Both the position numbers and the translations under genes were made by a program. A DNA stretch of 34,414 bases from Stutzerimonas azotifigens DSM 17556. Lineage in GTDB: Bacteria; Pseudomonadota; Gammaproteobacteria; Pseudomonadales; Pseudomonadaceae. The DNA is taken from NCBI RefSeq assembly GCF_000425625.1, contig NZ_KE384424.1, forward strand, positions 1 to 34,414. Direction: 5' to 3'. Positions 16,452 through 28,145 of the stretch are shown here, in pieces; position 1 is the stretch's first letter, and each line of letters opens with the position of its first letter. The notes beneath the pieces are model-generated. The model ran no database searches and was not told the DNA's origin. It saw nothing but the letters and a program-made list of their open reading frames with translations.

Positions 16452-17534
16452 ATGGGTCAGCGTACTCCCCTCTACGACCAGCACCTGGCCCTCGGCGCCA
16501 AGATGGTCGACTTCGGCGGCTGGGACATGCCGCTGCACTATGGCTCCCAGGTCGAGGAGCACCACCAGGTACGGCAGGACTGCGGGGCGTTCGACGTCTC
16601 GCACATGGCCGTCATCGACCTGTCCGGCGAACAGGCGCAGGCCTACCTGCGCCGGCTGTTGGCCAACGACGTCGCACGCCTGACCAGCCCCGGCAAGGCC
16701 CTGTACAGCGCCATGCTCAACCGTGACGGCGGGGTGATCGACGATCTCATCGTCTACCTCGCCGAGTGGGGCTACCGCCTGGTGGTCAACGCCGCCACCC
16801 GCGACAAGGACCTGGCCTGGATGCGCCAGCAGGCGGTCGGCTTCTCGGTCGAACTGCGCGAGCGCACCGACCTGGCCATGCTCGCCATCCAGGGGCCGAA
16901 GGCCCGCGCGCGCATCGCCGAGCTGGTCGACCAGGCCGGCGCCGAGCTGATCCAGGCGCTCAGGCCGTTCCAGGGCCTGCCGCACGGCGACTGGTTCATC
17001 GCCCGCACCGGCTACACCGGCGAGGACGGGCTGGAAATCATGCTCCCGGCCAGCCAGGCGCCGGGCTTCTTCAGCGAGCTGGTCGGCGTCGGCATCCCGC
17101 CCATCGGGCTCGGCGCCCGCGACACCCTGCGCCTGGAGGCCGGGCTGAACCTTTACGGGCAGGACATGACAGAACAGGTGTCGCCGCTGGCCGCGAACAT
17201 GGGCTGGACCGTCGCCTGGGAACCGGCCGAGCGCAACTTCATCGGGCGCGACGCGCTCGAGCGGCTGCGCGACGATCCGAGCCAGCCGCGGCTGGTCGGC
17301 CTGGTGATGGAGGAGCGCGGCGTGCTGCGCGCCCATCAGGTGGTGCGGGTCGGCGGCCTGGGTGAAGGCGAGATCACCAGCGGCAGCTTTTCGCCTACCC
17401 TTGGTAAATCGATCGCGCTGGCCCGGGTGCCGGCCGCCACCGGCGAGCGCGCCGAGGTGGAGATCAGGGGCAGGTGGTATCCGGTACGCGTCGTGCAACC
17501 CAGCTTCGTCCGGCACGGCAAGCCGCTGATCTGA
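16452..17534 (+). CDS. gcvT: Glycine cleavage system T protein (aminomethyltransferase)
   Basis: A 360-residue cytoplasmic enzyme that moves the aminomethyl carbon from lipoylated GcvH to tetrahydrofolate and releases ammonia. Landmarks: [29 protein letters not shown] at the N-terminus, [44 protein letters not shown], the folate-site region [14 protein letters not shown] and [17 protein letters not shown]. The C-terminal barrel is typical ([20 protein letters not shown]). AAGGAG precedes ATG 16452. It is the first gene of gcvT-gcvH-gcvP, and 5-FCL in the same window feeds the same one-carbon folate pool. The lipoamide dehydrogenase (L protein) is not in the window. Confidence 0.96.
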   Translation: MGQRTPLYDQHLALGAKMVDFGGWDMPLHYGSQVEEHHQVRQDCGAFDVSHMAVIDLSGEQAQAYLRRLLANDVARLTSPGKALYSAMLNRDGGVIDDLIVYLAEWGYRLVVNAATRDKDLAWMRQQAVGFSVELRERTDLAMLAIQGPKARARIAELVDQAGAELIQALRPFQGLPHGDWFIARTGYTGEDGLEIMLPASQAPGFFSELVGVGIPPIGLGARDTLRLEAGLNLYGQDMTEQVSPLAANMGWTVAWEPAERNFIGRDALERLRDDPSQPRLVGLVMEERGVLRAHQVVRVGGLGEGEITSGSFSPTLGKSIALARVPAATGERAEVEIRGRWYPVRVVQPSFVRHGKPLI

Positions 17535-17601
17535 CCGGCGCCTGCCAAACCCGACCCAACAAACCCTGCAGCTCCCTGCGTCTGACCGAGGAACCGAAGA
17601 G

Positions 17602-17991
17602 ATGAGCGACATCCGCGCCGATTTGCGTTACGCCCCCAGCCACGAATGGGCCCGTCTGGAAATGGACGGTTCCGTGACCGTCGGCATCAGCGACCATGCC
17701 CAGGAAGCGCTGGGCGACGTGGTCTACGTCGAGCTTCCGGAGATCGGCCAGCAGCTCGCCGGCGGCCAGGCCGCCGGGGTGGTGGAATCGGTGAAGGCGG
17801 CGTCCGACATCTACGCGCCGGTCAGCGGCGAGGTCATTGCGGTCAACGCGGCCCTGACCGACACCCCCGAAGACATCAACAAGCATCCGTACGAAGCCTG
17901 GTTCTTCAAGCTGATGCCGAGCGACGAGAACGAGCTGGACGCGCTGCTCGACTCCGACGGCTACGCGGCCAGCCTCGGCAAAGACGCCTGA
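17602..17991 (+). CDS. gcvH: Glycine cleavage system H protein
   Basis: A 129-residue lipoyl carrier that shuttles the aminomethyl group among GcvP, GcvT and Lpd. The lipoylation site is Lys65 in [16 protein letters not shown]-terminal [13 protein letters not shown] and C-terminal [24 protein letters not shown] are full-length family features. GAGGAACC precedes ATG 17602. The gap to gcvT is 67 bp and to gcvP 55 bp; the second gap holds two small stem-loops. Confidence 0.97.
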   Translation: MSDIRADLRYAPSHEWARLEMDGSVTVGISDHAQEALGDVVYVELPEIGQQLAGGQAAGVVESVKAASDIYAPVSGEVIAVNAALTDTPEDINKHPYEAWFFKLMPSDENELDALLDSDGYAASLGKDA

Positions 17992-18003
17992 TTCCTGCCA
18001 CCC

Positions 18004-18040
18004 GGCCGCGTCTCGCCGGAGCGCGGCCTCTTGCGAGAGC
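18004..18040 (+). other. Two intercistronic stem-loops between gcvH and gcvP
   Basis: GGCCGCG (18004-18010) pairs with CGCGGCC (18022-18028), and CTCT-TGCG-AGAG follows at 18029-18040. They sit just before the gcvP ATG (18047). Such stems can tune the ratio of a small carrier protein (GcvH) to a large enzyme (GcvP) from one message; this is an inference. Confidence 0.35.
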
Positions 18041-18046
18041 CCTCCG

Positions 18047-20923
<2,877 letters not shown>

Positions 20924-20956
20924 GCGAGCGCGGGCCCGGGGCGCGCCCGGGCTCGC
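20924..20956 (+). terminator. Probable terminator hairpin after gcvP
   Basis: Arms 20924-20935 and 20945-20956 pair over 12 positions with one mismatch, starting directly after the TGA. There is no T-run, so termination would be weak or factor-assisted. Confidence 0.35.
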
Positions 20957-21028
20957 GCCAGGCAGGCCGCCGGAACTCCGCCGGAGGCCACGGGCTCTAT
21001 CTTCTGGGAACCTCTGGAGGCATAGACC

Positions 21029-21325
21029 ATGTATCGAAAAGTCCTGGCAATTCTGATCCTGTGCTCGCTGCCGGTGGGGGCCGCGATGGCCGACTGGGTG
21101 CGTGAGATTCTTTCGTCGGGGGCGACCACCGCCTCGACCTACATGACCAGCCGCGACGACAAGCTTGTGCGCGGTGCCCAGGAAGATGCCGTCAGCTTCG
21201 TCGCCAGCGACGGGCAGATCCGCGGCCCCTACCTCGAGGCGGCGCTGCAGCGCCTGCGCAGCGAACGCCCCGACCTGCAGGCCAGCGACCTGGAGCTAGC
21301 CCGCGCCATCCTCGCCGAGCAATGA
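21029..21325 (+). CDS. DUF2388 (TIGR02448-type) secreted small protein
   Basis: A 98-residue protein with an N-terminal signal peptide (MYRKVLAILILCSLPVGAAMA, cleavage likely after residue 21). The mature part has a short serine/threonine stretch (SSGATTASTYMTSRDDK) and the conserved block KLVRGAQEDAVSFVASDGQIRGPYLEAALQRLR. This matches the pseudomonad-restricted DUF2388 family, whose function is not established; it is probably periplasmic. TGGAGG lies 8-9 bases before the ATG. It follows gcvP at the place where PAO1 has PA5212 (from memory), and may be read through from the gcv operon or from its own promoter, which I could not identify. Confidence 0.85.
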   Translation: MYRKVLAILILCSLPVGAAMADWVREILSSGATTASTYMTSRDDKLVRGAQEDAVSFVASDGQIRGPYLEAALQRLRSERPDLQASDLELARAILAEQ

Positions 21326-21332
21326 GGCCGGA

Positions 21333-21360
21333 CCTGCCGTGGTGACCGCGCCGCGGCAGG
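21333..21360. terminator. Possible bidirectional hairpin between convergent genes
   Basis: CCTGCCG (21333-21339) and CGGCAGG (21354-21360) form a 7-bp stem in the 36-bp gap between the DUF2388 stop and the kinase stop. It lacks T-runs on both sides. Confidence 0.35.
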
Positions 21361-21361
21361 C

Positions 21362-24300
21362 TCAACCGCCGCTTTCGATCATCTGCCGGATGAGCACGCC
21401 CAGGGCATCGATGTTGAACGGCTTGGCGAGCATCTCCATCCCTTCCTCGAGAAAATCACCGCGCACCTGCGCGTTGGCCGCATAGCCGGTGATGAACAGC
21501 ACCTTCAGCCCGGGCCGGTGCTGGCGCGCGATCTCCGCCAGCTGGCGGCCGTTCATGCCGGGCAGGCCGACGTCGGTCACCAGCAGGTCGATGCGCCGGT
21601 CGCCCTGCAGGTAGGGCAGGGCGGTGGGGCCGTCGAAGGCTTCCAGCGCGCCGTAGCCCAGTTCCTTGAGGACCTCCACCACCAGCATGCGCACCGCTGC
21701 CTCGTCCTCGACCACCAGCACGGTCTCGCCGACCTGCGCGCGCGGCACCTCGGCCACCGGGTCCTGGGCGTCGTCCTCGGCGGGCGTCTCGTGGTGGCGC
21801 GGCAGGTACAGGGTGATGCGCGTGCCTTCGCCAACCTGGCTGTCGATGCTCACGTGCCCGCCGGTCTGCTTGACGAAGCCGTAGACCATCGACAGGCCGA
21901 GGCCGGTGCCCTGGCCGATCGGCTTGGTGGTGAAGAAGGGGTCGAAGGCCTTGGCGATGATCTCCTCGGGCATGCCGGAGCCGGTGTCGGAGACGCACAG
22001 CGCCACGTAGTCGCCCGGCTCCGGGGCGTCGGGCGCCTGCTCGTCGACCGTGAGCCGGTGCGTCTCGATGGCCAGCTGGCCGCCGGCGGACATGGCGTCG
22101 CGCGCGTTGATCACCAGGTTGAGCAGCGCGTTCTCCAACTGGTGGGCGTCGGAATAGGCCAGCCAGAGGTCCGGGTCGAGCCGCGTGCTGAAGCTGATGT
22201 GCTCGCCGATGGTGCGCCGGAGCATGTCCTCCATCGACACCACCAGCAGGTTGACGTCCACCGGGCGCGGGTCCAGCGACTGCCGGCGGGCGAAGGCCAG
22301 CAGCCGGTGGGTCAACGCCGCGGCGCGGTTGGCCGAGGTCATGGCGGCGTCGATGTAGCGGTCCAGTTCGCCGATCCGGCCCGCCGCGGCGCGCCGCTGG
22401 ATCAGGTCGAGGGCGCCGAGCACGCCGGTCAGCATGTTGTTGAAGTCGTGCGCCAGGCCGCCGGTCAGCTGGCCGATGGCTTCCATCTTCTGGGCATGCC
22501 GCAGGGCCTCCTCGGCGCGCGCGCGTTCGGCCATTTCCACGTGCAGGCGGCGGTTGATCTCGGCCAGCTCGCCGGTGCGCTCGGCGACCCGCCGTTCCAG
22601 GCTGTCGTTGAGTTCGCGCAGCGCCTCTTCGGCGGCGACCTGGGCGGTGATGTCGGTGTTGGTGCCGAACCAGTGGGTGACCTGCCCGAGTTCTTCGCGG
22701 ATCGGCAGGGCGCGGGAGAGGAACCAGCGGTACTTGCCATCCTTTCCGCGCAGCGGAAAGGTCTCCTCCCAGATCGAGCCGATGGCGAAGGCGCGGCGCA
22801 TCGAGGCCAGCACGCGCTCGACGTGGTCGGGGTGCAGCACCGAGCGCCAGCCCAGCGCGCGCATGGCCTCCAGTGTGGTGCCGGTGTAGTCGTACCAGCG
22901 CTTGTTGTACCAGTAGATGCGCCCGTTGGGGTCGGCCATCCAGGCGAACTGGCTCATGTTGTCGGCCAGCGTGCGGAACTGCTCCTCGCTGTCGCGCAGC
23001 GCACGCTCGGCGCGCATGCGCTCGTCCGCGGTCCAGGCCCGGTCGGCCACTTCGCGGATGAAGGAGACGTCCTCGTCGGGCCAGACCCGCGGCACGGCGC
23101 TGAGCAGCAGCAGCGCGGCGCGCAGGCGGCCCTGCTCGAGCAGGGGCATGCACACCAGGCTCTGCACCTCGGCCCTGGTCAGCGTGCCGGCCAGCGGGGC
23201 GGTGCGCGGATCGTGCTCGATGTCGTGGACCACCACGATCTCGCCGCGCTGCAGGTCGTAGGCGAGGTCGCCGAAGTCGTTCAGGCGGAACAGTTCCTTG
23301 ACCGTGGAGCGTGAGCCGTTGGTCCAGTTGGCCAGCAGCGAGGCGTGTTCGCCGGTGGGGTCGACGCTGAGGAACACCGCCTGGTTGACCGCCAGGGCGT
23401 TGCCCAGCACGCGCACCGCCGCGCAGGCGATGATGCCGCTGTCCGGCTGGCCGCGAAGCAGGTCGCCGAGCTCGATGAAGGCCGCCTGGCGCTGCTCGGC
23501 CAGGCGCCGCTCCTCGATCTGCTCTTCGAGCAGGGCGTTCATGCGCAGCAGGCGTTCGGCGAAGTTGCGCTCGGCGGTGATCACCCGCGCGGTGCCGAGG
23601 ATGCGCATCTCGCCGCTGGGATCGGTCAACCGGCGGCCGCGGTTGGCCAGCCAGTAGTAGCCGCCGGTGGCGAAATCGTAGACGCGGTATTCGAGGTTGA
23701 GCTCGCCGTCGGAATCCTCGGCGAAGACGGCGCGCATGCTGTGTATCACCCGCTCGCGGTCGTCCGGGTGGATGCGTTCGAGGAACTGGTCGACGCTCAG
23801 TTCCTGCTGGTCGGCGCGTAGGCCCGACATGCTTTTCAGCTGGGTGTCCCAGTGCAGGGTGCGATGGGTCGCGTTGTATTCCCAGACGCCGATCGAGGCG
23901 ATCTCGTTGGCGAGGATCACACGCTGCTCGGCTTCGCGCAGGGCTTTGGTCGCCGTGGCGCGTTCGTTGGCGATGCGCAGCCGCTCGACGACCTCGCGCA
24001 CCAGGCCGAGGTCGGCGGACCGCCAGCGGTGCGCGCCGATGCAGCTGAGCACCAGCAGCCTGCCGGCTTGCGGCAGGGCGGCGAGCAGCAGGGCCTGGCT
24101 GTCCAGGGCGGCCTGCAGCGGTTGCGCCTCGTCGTCGCCGGCGGTCTGCAGGTCGGCGAACGCCAGCGGACCCTCGTCGAGCCGGCGGCGCAGCGCCGCG
24201 GGCAGCGGGCAGCGCGCGCCGAGAAAGCCGGTGCGGTCCTTGCGGCACCATTCGCGGTTCACCTGCAGCACGCCGTCGCCGTCGAGCCTGGCCAGCCCGA

Positions 24301-26005
24301 CGCGGTCGCTGCCGAGCAGGATGCCGAGCCGGTCGCACAGCAGCTGGCCGACCGCGCCGAGGTCGTGGTTTTCCTGCAGGCAGTCGCTGAGTTCCAGCAG
24401 GAACGCCTGCACGGCCTCGCCGCGGACCCTCTCGCTGATGTCGGTAACCGTGCAGATGGCGCCCTGCAGTACGCCTTCGCGGTAGATCGGGCCGACCCGG
24501 TACTCCACCGGCACGCTGCTGCCGTCCTGGCGCAGGAACAGCTCGTGCTCGACGTGCGCCGCCTCTCCGGTGCGCGCCGCGCGCTTGATGGGGCAGTCGC
24601 CCTCGGCGTAGCGCGTACCGTCCGGGCGACTGTGCCGGACCAGTTCGCTCACCGGCCGGCCGAGCACCGCGTCCTTGCCGTCGAGGCCGAGCAGCCGCAC
24701 GAAGGCCTCGTTGCACAGCGTCACCGATCCTTCGGTGTCGATCGAATAGAAGCCTTCGGTGGCCGAATCCACCAGCAGACGGGTGAAGGCCTCGCTCTCC
24801 ACCCGTTCGATGTCGGCGCGGCGGCGTGCGTCGATGTCCAGGGCCACGGAGATCCACTGCACCACCTCGCCGGCGGCGTCGAACAGCGGCACGCCGCGCT
24901 CCTGGAACCAGCGCGTGATGCCGTCCGAGCCCACCAGCGGCACCTCCAGGCTGTAGGGCACCTTGGTCCGCAGCGCGTCGCGCAGCGACCGCACCACCCG
25001 TTCGCGCTCGGGCCCGGCGACCGCCTGCAGCCAGCCGTCGCCGAGGCTGTGCTCGAGATCCAGCCCGGTGTATTCGCACCAGTAGGCGTTCATGTAGGTG
25101 ACCCGGCCGTCGCCGTCGAACATCGAGACCACCTGCGGGCTCAGGTCGACCAGGGCGCGGTAGCGTTCCTCGGCCTCGCGCGCGGCCTGCTGCTCGCGGT
25201 GGATGTCGGTGCGGTCGCGCAGGATCTTCACGAAGCCCTGGGCCCGGCCCTGGTCGTCGCGTACCAGCATCAGCTCGCCGTTGGCCCAGAAGCGGCTGCC
25301 ATCCTTGCGCCGGTGCCAGCGTTCGTCCTGGCTGGCGCCCTGTTCGCGGGCCTGGCGCATCTCCCGCTGCGGGACGCCGGCGCGGCGGTCCTCCTCGGTG
25401 AAGATGCAGTCGGCCGGGCGGTCGCGCATCTCGTCCCGGCGCCAGCCGAGCAGCCGCTCGGCGCCGCTGGTCCAGCGGGTCACCCGGCCGTCGAGGTCGG
25501 TGGCGAGGATGGCGTAGTCCACCGCGCTTTCCAGCAGCCAGCGGTTGCTCCGTTCGCTTTCGCTCGCCAGTTGCAGTTCGAGGCGCTGCAGCAACTGCTC
25601 GGCGACCACCTGCAGGTGCTCTTGCTCGGCGGCGCTCAACGGGCGGGGGGCGGGTGTCTGCACGCAGAGCACGCCGAGCGGCGGCCGTTCGGCGGGGTGC
25701 AGCAGCCGCGCGTGCAGACGCTGGTCGAGGTCGGCGGTCGGCTGCTCGGCCTCGAACATGGCCTGCAGCCGATCTGCGGCGAGAGCGGCGGCCTGCTCGT
25801 CCATGCCCACCCGGCACAGGCAGCAGAGCGCGTCGCCGTCGAAGAGGAGGATCGCCGCCTGCTCCAGCCCGCAGCTGGCGGCCGCCAGCGCGGCGAGCGG
25901 TCGGAGTCGCTCGCCCTCGTTGCTCAGAAGGCGATATCGGTCATGCGCGGTGTGGCGCTCGATCTCGGTCCAACTTCCCTGGGATAGGTCGCTATTGAAA
26001 TTCAA
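21362..26005 (-). CDS. Giant soluble hybrid sensor histidine kinase (GAF/PAS array, HisKA, HATPase, receiver)
   Basis: A 1547-residue hybrid kinase with no transmembrane segment or signal peptide, so cytoplasmic. Domains by eye: GAF-like about 30-147, PAS about 155-275, PAS about 280-400, PAS about 405-530, GAF about 535-680, PAS/PAC about 695-815, GAF about 840-1000, PAS/PAC about 1005-1125, and a coiled coil ([20 protein letters not shown]) to 1165. The phospho-accepting histidine is His1186 in [16 protein letters not shown]. The N-box is at 1291-1304 ([15 protein letters not shown]), the G1 box DTGSGMP at 1340-1346 and G2 [10 protein letters not shown] near 1365. The receiver (about 1427-1545) has acidic VVEDE, Asp1478 in [11 protein letters not shown] and Lys1528. 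No output domain or partner regulator lies nearby. The start is uncertain: the longest frame opens with TTG at 26005 without a clear Shine-Dalgarno. The stimulus is unknown. Confidence 0.9.
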   Translation of the reverse strand: MNFNSDLSQGSWTEIERHTAHDRYRLLSNEGERLRPLAALAAASCGLEQAAILLFDGDALCCLCRVGMDEQAAALAADRLQAMFEAEQPTADLDQRLHARLLHPAERPPLGVLCVQTPAPRPLSAAEQEHLQVVAEQLLQRLELQLASESERSNRWLLESAVDYAILATDLDGRVTRWTSGAERLLGWRRDEMRDRPADCIFTEEDRRAGVPQREMRQAREQGASQDERWHRRKDGSRFWANGELMLVRDDQGRAQGFVKILRDRTDIHREQQAAREAEERYRALVDLSPQVVSMFDGDGRVTYMNAYWCEYTGLDLEHSLGDGWLQAVAGPERERVVRSLRDALRTKVPYSLEVPLVGSDGITRWFQERGVPLFDAAGEVVQWISVALDIDARRRADIERVESEAFTRLLVDSATEGFYSIDTEGSVTLCNEAFVRLLGLDGKDAVLGRPVSELVRHSRPDGTRYAEGDCPIKRAARTGEAAHVEHELFLRQDGSSVPVEYRVGPIYREGVLQGAICTVTDISERVRGEAVQAFLLELSDCLQENHDLGAVGQLLCDRLGILLGSDRVGLARLDGDGVLQVNREWCRKDRTGFLGARCPLPAALRRRLDEGPLAFADLQTAGDDEAQPLQAALDSQALLLAALPQAGRLLVLSCIGAHRWRSADLGLVREVVERLRIANERATATKALREAEQRVILANEIASIGVWEYNATHRTLHWDTQLKSMSGLRADQQELSVDQFLERIHPDDRERVIHSMRAVFAEDSDGELNLEYRVYDFATGGYYWLANRGRRLTDPSGEMRILGTARVITAERNFAERLLRMNALLEEQIEERRLAEQRQAAFIELGDLLRGQPDSGIIACAAVRVLGNALAVNQAVFLSVDPTGEHASLLANWTNGSRSTVKELFRLNDFGDLAYDLQRGEIVVVHDIEHDPRTAPLAGTLTRAEVQSLVCMPLLEQGRLRAALLLLSAVPRVWPDEDVSFIREVADRAWTADERMRAERALRDSEEQFRTLADNMSQFAWMADPNGRIYWYNKRWYDYTGTTLEAMRALGWRSVLHPDHVERVLASMRRAFAIGSIWEETFPLRGKDGKYRWFLSRALPIREELGQVTHWFGTNTDITAQVAAEEALRELNDSLERRVAERTGELAEINRRLHVEMAERARAEEALRHAQKMEAIGQLTGGLAHDFNNMLTGVLGALDLIQRRAAAGRIGELDRYIDAAMTSANRAAALTHRLLAFARRQSLDPRPVDVNLLVVSMEDMLRRTIGEHISFSTRLDPDLWLAYSDAHQLENALLNLVINARDAMSAGGQLAIETHRLTVDEQAPDAPEPGDYVALCVSDTGSGMPEEIIAKAFDPFFTTKPIGQGTGLGLSMVYGFVKQTGGHVSIDSQVGEGTRITLYLPRHHETPAEDDAQDPVAEVPRAQVGETVLVVEDEAAVRMLVVEVLKELGYGALEAFDGPTALPYLQGDRRIDLLVTDVGLPGMNGRQLAEIARQHRPGLKVLFITGYAANAQVRGDFLEEGMEMLAKPFNIDALGVLIRQMIESGG

Positions 26006-26269
26006 GGTTATCGCTCGGGGCTATCCATGGCTCACCAACGCTCGGCATCTGCCGTGGCCGAGCGGAACAATGTGGGCAGTGTGCACCCGCGCGCGGGGCC
26101 CCGCCACTGCCTTCGATCGGCGCTCGGGACCCCGATTTTCCGGGGGCTCGCCGTTGGGTTGAACTGGAAGCAGACCGCGCCCCGGACGATTGGTTCCACG
26201 GTCGGGCGTCGGTTCATGGCGAGTGGCCAGGAGGTGGCGGAGCGGCGCCGTCCGGGCCAATACGCTCGC
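26006..26269. other. 264-bp gap upstream of the sensor kinase
   Basis: No convincing gene. A 79-codon frame on the minus strand (26021-26260) has no family resemblance. An inverted repeat CGCTCGGC (26039-26046) / GCCGAGCG (26057-26064) lies 34 bp before the kinase's putative TTG start and might be an operator or leader hairpin. I found no -35/-10 pair with normal spacing and no sigma-54 motif. No terminator for the GspE-like gene is evident. Confidence 0.4.
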
Positions 26270-28054
26270 TCAGCGCTGCTCGCTCTGCGGCGTGACGCGC
26301 AACACTTCCTCGATGGTGGTGAGCCCGGCGGCGACCTTCTGCGCGCCGGACAGGCGCAGGCTGCGCATGCCTTCCTTGAAGGCCGCCCGGCGCAAGGCGG
26401 TGAGCTCGGTGTCGGCGTCGATCAGGCCCTTGAGGCCGTCGTTCAGCAGCATGATCTCGTACACGCCGGCTCGTCCGCGGTAGCCGGTCTCGCGGCATTC
26501 CAGGCAGCCCACCGCGCGCATCGCGCCGCTCGGCAGGGGCGCGCTCCAGGGGCGGGTGAGGGTCTGCCAGTCCTGCTCGTCGAGCGTCGTCGGCGCCTTG
26601 CAGTGCGGGCACAGGGTGCGCACCAGGCGCTGCGCCATGACACCCAGCAGGGTCGCCTTGAGCAGGTAGTAGGGCACGCCGAGCTCGAGCAGGCGGGTGA
26701 TGGCGCTGGGCGCGTCGTTGGTGTGCAGGGTGGACAGCACCAGGTGCCCGGTCAGCGCCGCCTGGATCGCCATCTCGGCGGTTTCCAGGTCGCGGATCTC
26801 GCCGATCATGATGATGTCCGGGTCCTGCCGCATCAGCGCGCGCACGCCGCTGGCGAAGGTCAGGTCGATGTTGTGCTGCACCTGCATCTGGTTGAAGGCC
26901 CCCTCGATCATCTCGATCGGGTCCTCGATGGTGCAGACATTCACTTCCGGCGTGGCCAGCTGCTTGAGCGTCGTGTAGAGCGTGGTGGTCTTGCCCGAGC
27001 CGGTGGGGCCGGTGACCAGAATGATGCCGTTGGGCTGGCGGGTCATGCTCAGCCAGCGGCGCAGGTCGTCCGGCGAGAAGCCCAGCTGGTCGAAGCTCTT
27101 GAGCAGCACCTCGGGGTCGAAGATGCGCATCACCATTTTCTCGCCGAAGGCGGTCGGCAGGGTCGACAGCCGCAGCTCGACCTCGCCGCCGTCCGGCGTC
27201 TTGGTCTTGACCCGGCCGTCCTGCGGCTTGCGCTTCTCGGCGACGTTCATCCGGCCGAGCGTCTTCAGCCGGCTGACCACCGCCATGGTCACCTGCGGCG
27301 GGAACTGGTAGACGTTGTGCAGCACGCCGTCGATGCGAAAACGCACCGTGCCCTGCTCGCGCCGCGGTTCGACGTGGATGTCGCTGGCGCGCTGCTGGAA
27401 GGCGTACTGGAACAGCCAGTCGACGATATTGACGATGTGCGCGTCGTTGGCGTCGGGCTCCTGGTCGCTGGCGCCGAGGTTGAGCAGCTGCTCGAAGTTG
27501 CCGACGCCGCTGATCTTCTGCTCGACCGCGGTGGCGCCGGTCACCGAGTGCGCCAGCCGGTAGAACTCGTTGGTGAAGCGCTGGATGTCCGCGGGGTTGG
27601 CCACGACCCGCCTGATCGGCCGCTTGAGCACGTGGGTCAGGTTCGATTCCCAGGCCTGCACGAACGGCTGGGCGCTGGCGATGGTGACCGCGTCCGGGCC
27701 GACCGCCACCGCGAGAATGCCGTGGCGCTTGGCGAAGGCGTGGGACATCAGCGGGGTCACCGCGGCCACGTCGATCTTCAGCGGGTCGATGCGCAGGTAG
27801 GGCTGGCCGGCGCGTTCGGCCAGCCACTGGGTCAGGGTTTCCAGGTCCAGGGTACGCCCCGGCCGCCGCAGGTCCTCGACCTGCTGGGCAGCGAGGAATT
27901 CCAGCGGATGCAACTGGTTGCCGGTGACGCTGCGGCGGATCGCCAGGCACTGCTCGGCGGTGTCCTGCGCCAGCCGGCCTTCGACGACCAGGTCGCGGAG
28001 CAGATCGTTGAGGTCGAGCCAGCGGTCGGCCGTGGAAGTGGGAAAGCTGGACAT
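26270..28054 (-). CDS. GspE/PilB-family secretion ATPase (orphan)
   Basis: A 594-residue AAA-type ATPase of the type II secretion/type IV pilus assembly family. The N-terminal MshEN-like domain (about 10-165) includes QPYLRIDPLKIDVAAVTPLMSHAFAKRHGILAVAV. The core has RASDIHVEP (about 222-230), Walker A GPTGSGKTT (349-357), Walker B IIMIGEIRD (414-422) and the His box HLVLSTLHTND (437-447). The zinc-binding tetracysteine is present as CPHC (482-485) and CLEC (517-520). All catalytic motifs are intact. No secretin, pseudopilin or GspF gene is nearby, so it either serves an apparatus encoded elsewhere or has a separate role. AGGGAG lies 6 bases before ATG 28054. The gap to the upstream CYTH-CHAD gene holds a heptad repeat array. 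Confidence 0.93.
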   Translation of the reverse strand: MSSFPTSTADRWLDLNDLLRDLVVEGRLAQDTAEQCLAIRRSVTGNQLHPLEFLAAQQVEDLRRPGRTLDLETLTQWLAERAGQPYLRIDPLKIDVAAVTPLMSHAFAKRHGILAVAVGPDAVTIASAQPFVQAWESNLTHVLKRPIRRVVANPADIQRFTNEFYRLAHSVTGATAVEQKISGVGNFEQLLNLGASDQEPDANDAHIVNIVDWLFQYAFQQRASDIHVEPRREQGTVRFRIDGVLHNVYQFPPQVTMAVVSRLKTLGRMNVAEKRKPQDGRVKTKTPDGGEVELRLSTLPTAFGEKMVMRIFDPEVLLKSFDQLGFSPDDLRRWLSMTRQPNGIILVTGPTGSGKTTTLYTTLKQLATPEVNVCTIEDPIEMIEGAFNQMQVQHNIDLTFASGVRALMRQDPDIIMIGEIRDLETAEMAIQAALTGHLVLSTLHTNDAPSAITRLLELGVPYYLLKATLLGVMAQRLVRTLCPHCKAPTTLDEQDWQTLTRPWSAPLPSGAMRAVGCLECRETGYRGRAGVYEIMLLNDGLKGLIDADTELTALRRAAFKEGMRSLRLSGAQKVAAGLTTIEEVLRVTPQSEQR

Positions 28055-28074
28055 GGGGACTCCCTGCGGTCCGA

Positions 28075-28105
28075 ACCTGAAGCCTGAAGCCTGAAGCCTG
28101 AAGCC
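28075..28105. repeat. 7-bp tandem repeat array between the CYTH-CHAD and GspE-like genes
   Basis: Three full GCCTGAA units (28082-28102) are preceded by ACCTGAA (28075-28081) and followed by a partial GCC. On the minus strand, the direction of both flanking genes, the unit is TTCAGGC, which fits the same TNNAGGC pattern as the other two arrays. The array starts 41 bp after the CYTH-CHAD stop and ends 20 bp before the GspE-like ATG. Confidence 0.88.
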
Positions 28106-28145
28106 GCGGGAACGCCGGAGGGGACGGACCCGCGACGGGCGCAGC

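Noticed and set aside
21518..25987. Long open frames on the plus strand (598 and 711 codons) opposite the sensor kinase
   Set aside because: They are low-complexity arginine/glycine/alanine/histidine/glutamine-rich translations, as expected opposite a GC-rich gene. The kinase frame has clear domains throughout.
26021..26260. 79-codon frame in the gap upstream of the kinase
   Set aside because: No family resemblance, no good ribosome site and arginine/proline-rich composition.
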